The notes below the pieces were generated by a model that worked only from the letters and a program-made list of their open reading frames with translations, had not been told where the DNA came from and did no database searches. Below, piece by piece: positions 7,669 to 17,200 of a stretch of DNA of 25,226 nt; position 1 is the stretch's first letter; each line of letters opens with the position of its first letter. A program made the position numbers and the translations under genes. The DNA comes from Heterostelium multicystogenum (lineage: Eukaryota > Evosea > Eumycetozoa > Acytosteliales > Acytosteliaceae), in the NCBI GenBank assembly GCA_003667245.1, contig RCNN01000347.1, forward strand, positions 1 through 25,226. Direction: 5' to 3'.

Positions 7669-10618
7669 TTACATGTCTAGTTCGTCTAGATCGTCTAGAT
7701 CATCATCTATGTTAAATGTCTTCGATGACGATACTTTGGAAACGATTCTCTTCTTACTGTTTCCTCTTTTGTTGACGACATATTGTTCTTCTTCTTCTTC
7801 TTCTTCTACGTCTAATTCTAATTCTTGTTTTTCTTTTACATTAAGTGCATCCTCTTCAATATCGTCTAGATAGTTATCGTCACTCTCATTGCCATCGTTG
7901 TCTTCAATACTACTATTATGTGATTTCTTTGATCTCTTATTTGAATGCGTTGTAGTTGTTGTTGTTGTTTTCTTTTTCTTTCCTATCTCCTTCTCTTCCT
8001 TATCATTAATATTATCGTCATCATTATTAAGATCGTTGTTTGTTGTCTCTAAAAAGGATATATCTTCATCTAGATTTATGGTGGTTGGTCTTGGCTTTGA
8101 TTTGAATACAAAGTTAATGGTGTCGAAGCATGTGCCACTGTGACTCCATATTCCTGATTTCAACTTTTTGATGTCGCTCTGATGTTCCCACAAATTGCTA
8201 TGTGATATCTGTTGAAGCTGCTCTTTTTTCTCCTTGTCGCTGCACATCTCACTCTTTCTATTGCCTCCACTGCTGATTCCACATTTACATACCAGCAAGT
8301 CATGTGTTTCACATTGCGTTGCCTCGTTGAGTGAGAATATATCTTTGAGTTCTTCGTTGGTGAAGGTTGTTTTTTCATAGTGACTTTTGTCTACGACACG
8401 ATTGGATAGCGATTCCTTGATTATTTGGCGCTGGTAAATCTTCTCCTCAATTGTTCCAGTAGTCAGCAGCCTGTAGATTGAGACAGGTTTAGTTTGTCCG
8501 TCTCGCCATACTCGCTCCATCGCCTGGATATCAATGGCTGGATTCCAGTCTGGATCGTACAATACAATATGATTAGCTCCAATTAGATTGATTCCAACTC
8601 CTCCTGCTTTTGCCGACAAGAGAAATACGGTGTGAGTCTTATTGGTCGGGTCGTTGAATCGGTCTACTCTGTCCTGACGCTCAGTTGGCTTGACCTGACC
8701 GTCGATACGGTACGATTGAATGGAGAGTTTCTTGAGGAGCATTTCAAATACATCGAGTGTTTGTGTGTAGTTGGACACCAACACAACCTTCTCACCGATT
8801 GATTTTAGGGCAACCAGTAATTGCTCTACAAAAAGCATCTTTCCAGAGTCACTAGAATTGAACATCTTTGTCAACTCATCACCATAGTTCTTTGGGAAGT
8901 ATTTGGAATACTCCTCTGAAATGAGAGAGGGATAGTTGCACAGCTGTTTCAATGTGGTAATGGTAGCCAAGGTTTGTTTTCCTGAAGAAATGGAGTCGAT
9001 TTCGTTGTTGTCCAATACAGTAAGATAGAGTTTCTTCTGAAATTCAGAGAGTTTACAAAATATAACGTAGGTAGTTTTTGCTTGGCAGATATTCTTCCAG
9101 GACATTGGACTTTCTTCTGAGAATAAACGATGATGTTATCTTTGAGAGTTGCATAGCTTTGGCTATTCCTTCTTTAGTGGATTCCTCCCTGCCTTTGATG
9201 ATAGGGTTAGCATATTCTTTTTTGAACTGTGAAAGTGTTCCTAGTGAGCCTGGGTTGCAAAAGTCAACCATTGAGTAGAACTCCATGAGGTCATTCTGTA
9301 TGGGTGTTCCCGAAAGAATTATTCTAGCTTTTGAGTTGATCGAGGAAATAGCTTGGGCAGTTTGGGACTCTGTGTTTTTCAGACGGTGTCCCTCGTCGCA
9401 AACCAGAACCCCACAGCTCATAGTGCTGAGAATTGCAGCGAATATACGACACTGGTCATATGATATAATGAGGACAGGGTTGACCGTCGATGTGTTGAAT
9501 TCCTCCAGCATTTCTTTGGTCTTTTTCGACACAGAGTCATTGAGTGTAAAAGGCTTCAGACGCTCTGCACCAAACCAACGTTTGATCTCCTTTTTCCAGT
9601 TTCCAACAAGTCCAGCTGGTGTGATAACGATTGCCTTTTTGAAGGTGGGCTGTCCTGTTGGACTTTGTTTGAGTAGGGTCCACAATGTCGTCAGTGTCAT
9701 TATTGTTTTTCCAAGCCCCATCTGATCGGCAAGTATGCAACCAGTTCCATATTGATGCTTCTTGCCTGTGACACAATCATAGAGAAACTGCACTCCTCTT
9801 CTTTGATGTGGACGTAGGTGCTGAGAAATAAAAGGATCAACTACAACGTGAGTCACTCGAGTTCCATTCTCATCAACACCACTGTCTGGTGGTGTGTACA
9901 GTACTAATGCATCTTTGGCGCCTGGATCATGTCTAGGTTGCAGTGCAATCTTTGCACTTTTCACCACTGATGCAGTGCTATTTGTGTGGCTTTTGAACTC
10001 CTTCATTTTGAATCCACTCGTAGGAGTAGCTGATACGCTCTCTTCCACCTTACTGCTCTCTGTTGATGCCGTTGAAGTTGTGCCACACAAGCTTTCGTAG
10101 GTTTTGCTATCGATTTGTTCAACCACCTCAAATTCTTTGGAACTCATCGATGACTTGAAACCTTCGACCAAATCGGTCACTTTCAAAGAAGATGATCTGC
10201 CAATTTCCTTCTTTGTCTCGCAATCCATAAGTAGGCAGATTTTCTTTGCAACGATGACACCATCCATATAGGTTTTATGTTTCTTTGAAGACATATTGCA
10301 CCACATCACCCTAAAGTACAATTCATCTGTATTTCCACTTCCACTAACGGTGCCAGCATTGTTCCCACTGCCACTGCTACTGTTTCCACTTGCACTCGTT
10401 GTTTTCTTCAATACTGAACTTGATTTATTAGTTACATTCGATGTTGCTGGAGCTACAGGTGCATATGTTTTCTTTAAACTACCAGTCCTCCCACCAATGC
10501 TGCTGCTACTGCTACTACTTGTATTACTGCTGCTACTGCCACTGTTACTGCTACCCAAGTCAGAAGCTGAGGTATCTGCTTTAACTGGTGATTTAAAAGG
10601 TGTGACAAACTTCTTCAT
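7669..10618 (-). CDS. rad54b: RAD54B-like SNF2 DNA translocase, one frame break
   Basis: Removing one base from the run of five T at 9075-9079 (A on the coding strand) gives 982 residues. RAD54B is a Swi2/Snf2 ATPase that moves along DNA and helps RAD51-type strand exchange in homologous recombination. Order: Ser-rich N-tail (1-100), a RAD54B-specific segment YFRVMWCNMSSKKHK (101-115), DPFISQHLRPHQRRGVQFLY (261-280), Walker A ADQMGLGKT (297-305), DEGH box (408-411), SGTPIQND (436-443), then the RecA2 lobe with DGQVKPTERQDRVDRF, SAKAGGVGINL (about 667-677) and the arginine-finger motif MERVWRDGQ. The tail is acidic and lysine-rich. The break lies between YLPSK and TTYVIFCKL; across it the two frames align to RAD54B without gap. 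The ATG at 10618 is chosen (MKKFVTPFKSP, like other RAD54B N-termini); the frame is open to 10702 but reads as noncoding. Confidence 0.93.
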
Positions 10619-11343
10619 GTTCTCCCAATATTCTAAGATAAGATCACCAAACAAATATATATATATGGACGAACTAATGAAACCAGAATGACCCACACAC
10701 ATTCATTCATTTAATCAATGTGTGAATTTGAGTTTTCTTGGAATCTGAAAAAGGAAAAACTAAACTAAATTGAACGAAAAAAAATACTATGTCATATGAC
10801 TTTACTTTTTTCAGGTATCTAACACATCATCAAACCAGCAGTCCTCAACTATTACATCATCATTCAACTTGTATCTTTAAGTTGGTTCACACTCACACCC
10901 ACTATAGCTCGCATCAGTCAAGTGGTGTTTTACAAAATACCGTTTAAAACAAATCATTTAATAATTCATAATATTCGACATTTTGATTTTATAAAATAAC
11001 AAACACAGAAAAAAAGTTGTAGATTGATGACGACTTGGGGTTGTTTTTTTTCACCAAACCCAGGTCAGAAACCAAAATTACCAACCTGATATCTTCAATT
11101 TGATATGAAAATCTGGGTTTTAGTAAATTTTATAACAAATATCTTGGATATTTGATTATGATTTTTAATGGTTTTTTCTGGCTATTATTGTCTATGATCT
11201 ACAAACTATAAAATGACTCTTGTTTCTCAATACCAAATCATTCGAAAACCAAGTAACTTCTACATATAAATCTACAATAGACATAATCTCAGTTCATATA
11301 CATTATTGTAATAATAATATTAACTATATAAAAGTAAACAATA
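10619..11343. other. Divergent promoter region
   Basis: Shared upstream region of RAD54B (-) and the B-box gene (+). It contains a CA-rich stretch near 10690-10705, a perfect inverted repeat CAAATATC-TTG-GATATTTG (11136-11154), an imperfect inverted repeat around 11031-11067 (GACTTGGGGTT and AAACCCAGGTC), and a TATATAAAAG element (11325-11334). No gene seen. Confidence 0.5.
11325..11334 (+). promoter_or_regulatory. TATA-like element upstream of B-box gene
   Basis: TATATAAAAG ends only 9 bases before the ATG at 11344. This is close for a TATA box even with a short leader, so it may be only AT-rich leader sequence. Confidence 0.2.
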
Positions 11344-12667
11344 ATGGAAAGCAATCAAGAAACTCACTGCAAATCTCACAATGAAGTTTTGGAATACTAC
11401 TGCTTCACTTGCAATGTCCCAGTTTGTACTTCATGCTGTATGGGTGACCATCACACTCACAAGAGCGAGCACTTCTTAAATATTACAGAGGAGTTCTTGT
11501 CTACCTTCAACATGGACAAGATCATGTTGAACATGCTCAGAGCTCTCTTGGCCCAGTTCAAATTCCTTCAACAATCCATGACCGATCCATTTGGTGCAAT
11601 GAACAATATGATGGGATCCATGAATAACATGCTTGGTTCCATGGACCAATGGGTCCAAGGAGGAATGGGTATGGGTATGCCACCAATGGGTATGGGAATG
11701 CCACCATTTGGTGTTCCATCAGAAGGATTCCCAACCCCTTCTGCAAACTCAACTCCAACCCCAACTCCAAGCCCAGCTCCAGCTCCAGTTCCAACCCCAA
11801 CTCCAACAGTTACACCATCAGTACCATGCCCAGCTGGTAATGTTTATATTTTATCTGCTGCCCAAGGAAAGGAAGCCCATTTGTATGATGTCTCCAACAA
11901 AAGATATCAGATTGGCTCAAACTTTCAAGGTTGACTACGATTTCTTCTGCACTACCAATTCATTCGTAACTGCTGGAGAGGAGGTCTACTCCTTTGGTGG
12001 AAAGAACAATCCCAAGAAGTATATGGTTTTCAACGCTAGATCAAAGACATTCTCTGTCCACGACATTGTTGGTGTCGATGGTGGTATGAACATGTCATGT
12101 TGCTATGATGGATCCGAGTATATCTACATTTTCAATGGAAACATTAATATTATGAACCAAACCAGAGTAGACCGTTTCAATATTAATACCAAGAAATTCG
12201 AAACCTTCGTCCAATTCTACGACAACAACAATTACTACTGTACCGTAGGTGTCCACAAGAACCAATTGATTGCCGTCCCAAGAGGAGAAAGCAAGATCTT
12301 CTATATTGATATTGCTACCAAGAAGGTTGATATCCACCCCAACTCACATTTGTTCCTCAGTGGTTCTGTCCTCGGTTGTTTTGATGATGCCTCCAACATC
12401 TACATCCAACTCAACAACAAGAGATTGGAGAGATTCAACATTGATACCAAAGAACTCAACGCTCAAGTTGCAACCTCAGTCAACCAATTCACCCAAGTCC
12501 GTGCCATGCATTTCAAGAGATTTTCTGCCACTGAATCATACCTTTATGCCATTGGTGAGGGTAAATTAGCAAGATTCTCAGTTGAATCCTCACAATGGAC
12601 CGTTTTGGGAGACGAGGGTAAGATTGACAGACAATTCTGTGGAGCTGCCTTGGTATCTTTGAAATAA
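11344..12667 (+). CDS. B-box zinc finger protein with propeller-like C-terminus, one frame break
   Basis: Single exon; removing one base near the TTT at 11923-11925 gives 440 residues. The N-terminus is a B-box zinc finger with C9, H12, C20, C23, C28, C31 and histidines at 36-43. Next come a helical linker (about 50-85), a Met/Gly/Pro-rich stretch (GGMGMGMPPMG, about 100-125) and a Thr/Pro repeat (TPTPTPSPAPAP). The C-terminal half has repeated 40-50 residue units such as EYIYIFNG, FNINTKKFETF, FYIDIATKKVDIHP, IYIQLNNKRLERFNIDTKEL and YLYAIGEGKLARF, typical of the Kelch-like propellers attached to B-boxes in dictyostelids. B-boxes mediate protein contacts; there is no RING, so ubiquitin ligase activity is not suggested. 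The exact role is unknown. The break joins YQIGSN to FKVDYDFF; codon use is alike on both sides. The poly(A) signal AATAAA overlaps the stop. Confidence 0.85.
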
Positions 12668-12673
12668 ATAAAT

Positions 12674-12910
12674 TTAAAATAAACAAGTTTCAGTAGATGT
12701 TTTTAATTCTAAGTCAATATTTTCTATTACAATCTTACCTCTTGATTTTACTCTTAAAGAATTAAACAATATGTTTATTCCAATTTCTACTTTTTTCCAA
12801 AAATCGAACAGGTTGGTTCCATTTTCTAACCATTCAAATGATGATAATTCTCCAGTATATTCAACTATCTCATCTCTCTTTTGATTAATTTTCTCAAGAA
12901 ATGATAGATA
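12674..12910 (-). pseudogene. Decayed coding fragment of unknown family
   Basis: A stop-free minus-strand frame of 78 codons with no start codon. It includes EIVEYTGELSSFEWLENG and NLFDFWKKVEIGINILFNSL, and its composition is protein-like (charged/hydrophobic alternation, three tryptophans or more), unlike the surrounding AT-rich DNA. Just upstream (about 12910-12960) another frame continues with IEWIVDRILDNIYHFL, which would join it after a one-base shift. It is tail to tail with the B-box gene, whose stop is 6 bp away. I do not recognise the family. Confidence 0.4.
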
Positions 12911-13320
12911 TTATCTAAAATTCTATCAACAATCCATTCAATTATTTAGAGCAAAGAAAGCAAATGACTTGATGTGTTTGAATGGAGAATATTTTTATAG
13001 GTACTATTATTTGATTGAAGAAGAATGCAAATATACAAAAATATAGAATCATTCAAAGATCTATCCACTTCTTCATTCATTCATTCTTTCAATCATTCTA
13101 TCAACATCAGACTATGGTTCAAATAGAATTGTTCAAAAAGAATCTTTATCAAATAAAATCTAAAAAATCACTATTTTGGTAATTTTCTTTACCGACCACC
13201 ACATCACTGTATCATGATATTTTAAAATGATTCAATGAAACCCTTGGAATGAACATTCTCAATTTAAGTTGATCCATCAGGGTTATCAACTAACCAACAA
13301 AGTGTAAAACCTTTAAAACT

Positions 13321-13755
13321 ATCTTATTGAAATTACTAATATATATATACTACTTAAAAATACATTATGATATTCAAGTAACTGGATGGTTTAGAATTAA
13401 AAATAAAAAAATATTTACAATTTATTTTCCTGGTAACGTGACACCAATCCATTCTGATATAAGTTTATTATTAGTGTAGGAGGAAGTCTACAAAATATTT
13501 AAAAAAATTCAGGGCAATCTATGAAGATCAAAATATTAGGGAGGTTCTGGATTTAGGTAATCTTTCGTCTGTTGCACAACCATATAACCAGTATAATCAT
13601 TTAAACAGGGTGTCACGACAAGTTTTGTGAAAAACACAAAAGTCAATAATGTTCTCAAGGATTTGAATCAAACAGAATTTAACTTCGATAGCGAGTTTTT
13701 CTGGCACCAGATAATTTTGAATAGAATCGTGATATTTTTACGAATTCGGATTTAG
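13321..13755 (+). pseudogene. Decayed coding fragment of unknown family
   Basis: Three successive protein-like pieces in different frames. The first is a frame with VTGWFRIKNKKIFTIYFPG that ends at a TAG (13470-13472), and after it EEVYKIFKKI. The second is AIYEDQNIREVLDLGNLSSV followed by AQPYNQYNHLNRVSRQVL. The third is NVLKDLNQTEFNFDSEFFWH, then QIILNRI, ending at a TAG (13753-13755). The pieces follow on from one another with small shifts, as expected for a dead gene copy. The family is not recognised. Confidence 0.4.
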
Positions 13756-14292
13756 ATATGATTTTTGAAGGGGGATCTGATTTAGTGTTTTGCAAACCTT
13801 TGATTGAGGAACAGTTGGTTATATTTTGGATGTTTTGTTTTTTTGTTTTCAATTCATTTTGTTACGGAAGGAGATCATAGATAGATCTATACCACTTTAT
13901 CAAATTATCTTGATGGATGATGTATGAATGGATAGTTAGATGCGTAATTCCATTGAAAGAGACTGTTTAAATCAATTTGTAAACAACATTCTTAAATTAC
14001 GAATTTTGTTTTTTCTCTTAATTTACATAATTATTTATTTTGGTTAATTTTCTTTTCTAGTCTCTTTCTGTTTCTACCATTAGGTTGACAAGTTCATGCA
14101 TCCATTGATTTTAAAAAAATTCTTTTAAATCTCTTTGTATACATCTAGTTTATTATTATTCTTTAGTTTTGATTTTCTTTATTTATTTGGTTCCAATTTA
14201 TTAATTAATTTAAATATTTATTTTCAAAGAAAATATTATTAATAATTTGTTAATTATAATAATTATAATACAAATAAATAAAAGGAATCAAA

Positions 14293-17200
14293 ATGAAACC
14301 TTTTTATAAACTATATGTATTTGTAATATTTTTGTTATTGTATTATCATGTTTCTAATGCTCAATATATTTGGATGTACACCTATGCACCAAATGCTGCA
14401 GGATCCTGTACAACTACACCAACCGTAGGTATTATTTATCTATTGTTTTTATATATGTTATTTGAAATTACTATAAATAATTCCAAAATATCCATTCATG
14501 GTAAATTAATTTATCAAACTATTATAGCTTGTTACCTCATTTGTAAGTGGAGTATGCTATCCATATTCCTTTGGTAGTTTAAAATATACTATTTCAGGAG
14601 GTAATGTATTGGTTGCCCCCTATTCTGATGGAAGTTGTCAGACAGAGTTTTATCCTCCTGCAAGTTATCCAGATGGTACTTGTGTATACAATATTAATAA
14701 ATATGTAATAAAATCAACATATGTCACCCCTGTTGTTGGTTATATTTATTATGAAAGATGGTCGTATGTATTTATTTATCTTCATACTTGAATTTCAATT
14801 TGTTTTTTGTACAATGGGTCTAATTCTTAATCATTGAATAATATAGAGTTGCTGGTGGAGTTTGTTCCAATTCTAATAATATTAGATCTCTCCTTACACC
14901 GAATGTATGCAGTTACTCTGATACTGAAGGTGGTCTCCAAAAAGGTACAATGCATACTGCTACTTCGATTAGTATGCAATATAACACCGATTTAAATGGA
15001 GATTTTTGTCAAAATGTGAGCCCAGTGATATTTTATTCTACTTCTTGTTCTGCCAATAGCCAGAATATTATCAATGCTTTCTCCGTTATATCATTGGGAA
15101 TATCTTTTGGTACCATTACTATTTCAGGTTACACTACCATCAATGTTCCAATTTCCATTAATTGGGCATCATCCACCACTGTTAGTGTCCAATATTGGAA
15201 TGGTGCTGCATTCGTAGCCTCCAACTGCAATGCAGTATCCAATGGTCAAACCTGTACAATCACCACAATTCCAACTGGAATTCAAACCAAAGTTAGAGCC
15301 ATTCTCAATGGTGAACAACCATGGGGAGGATCAACCAATTATGTCGACTCTCAAAACATTCAAATGCCACCGCGTAAGTTTTGATATTAGTTTGTTGGAA
15401 GTTCAACAGGAATATTAATTTAATTTTTTTTAGAAGATACAATGAAAACTCTTGATGTAACTGCTGCTACCACCAAAACTGTCACTGTATCCTATTCATC
15501 AAACCAGGGTGTCAATGGAGTGACATCTTTTGTTGTAAGATTGAATGGAAATGTTGTCAGTGGATGTGGTTTCTCATCCTGTGTAATTGGTTCTTTGAGC
15601 CCAGGAACTTCATATTCCGTTTCGGTAAATGCTGTAAATTACGGTACAAGCTCCAATTCCTTATCGAAAACTGCTGTTACTTTTGCTACAGTTACACCAA
15701 CTCTAGCAGTGTCTAATACTCCAAATTCAATCACCTCAATATTTGGTGTATCTGGAGGTGCTCCTGGTGTTCCAACTACCTATCAACTCCTGTTGAATGG
15801 AAACGTACAAGCATCATGTACTACCTCTCCAGACATACACTGTTCAGGTGATAGCTACTCATGAAGGAACTGCAGTCCCCTCATCACAGCAATCTGTTAC
15901 ATTGTGGAATGCCTTCACCAAACCAACCATCAATACTCCAACAATGTACACCAGAAGAGCAATACTCACATATTCTGCGCAAGGTGGTAATCCAGCACTG
16001 ACATCTTACAGTGTTGCCGTCAATGGTGTCCCATTTGCTGGTTGCCAATCAACTGGTTCAACCACTTGCACAGTAACATCATTGAATCCAAACCAATCAT
16101 ACAAATTCGATGTATCAGCCACAAATGCAGGAACAACTCTCACTGAATCAATTATAGCTTTGACATACCAAGATGTTGCCGCTCCAACAATAACAGTACC
16201 TACTATCACTACCAACAAGATCATCTTGAATTTCTCATCAACACAAGGTGTTCCAGGTGCAACAACCTACACAGTCTCATCTAATGGTGTCAATGTTGCA
16301 GGATGTGTTGATATTAGTGCTACAACTTGCACATTAAGTAATCTCAATGGACAAACAGCATACAATATCATTGTTACTGCAACTAATGATGGAGTATCCA
16401 GATCAACTACTAAAATAGTTTCTACATTTGCTACCATTACTACTCCTGTTGTTACTATCACACAGTCAGCTCTTTCACTCATAATCAAATATTCAACACA
16501 AAATGGATATCAAACATCGACTTATGATGTTACAGTGAATGGTGTTGCCACTTGCACTGCCACAACATTGCTCCAGTGCATCTACAATGGTGTTGTTCTT
16601 GGAAACAAGTATGATGTAGATGTCAAAGTTACCAATGATGGAACATCCAAGACTGGATCAAATTCAATCCAAACATTTGCAGATTCAATGGAAACATTGG
16701 TTGTCGATTCATACACAACAAGCTCAGTAACATTCAGTTACAGTTCCAAATATGGAGTTCAGGGTGTTACTACATTCTCATTCACCATCAATGGATCACC
16801 AGTCACCTGCAGTGGTTTCTCGCAATGCACTGTATCAGGATTCACACCATCCAGTCCTGGACTTCAACTCACAATTGTTGGTAAATCGAGAAACTATGGA
16901 AATGATTCACCATCCAAGACAATCTATCAACAATTACATCCAGTCATTAGCACACCTACCTTGACAATGTCAAACACACCAACATCGATCACGGTGTCTT
17001 TTTCATCAACAGGAGGAGTTCCATCACAAACAACTTTCCAAGTGTTGTTCAATGGAACTGCTCAATTATGTCCATCCTCACCATGCACAGTGTCATCATT
17101 GAAGACTCTTGACACATACAATGTTCAAATCAGTGCAACCAACGATGGAACAACCAAACTGTCAGTGATCAAATCAGTCAAGTTGTGGGATATTATCTCA

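Larger units (their letters stand above)
12668..14292. other. Gene-free region with decayed coding remnants
   Basis: No intact gene. Two stretches still look coding but are interrupted by stops and shifts (12674-12910 on the minus strand and 13321-13755 on the plus strand, listed separately). The remainder is AT-rich; 13990-14290 is probably promoter sequence for the FN3 gene. Confidence 0.55.

Noticed and set aside
12674..12910. hAT-type transposase C-terminus
   Set aside because: Only a loose resemblance around a Trp-Lys motif; the conserved hAT dimerisation residues are missing.
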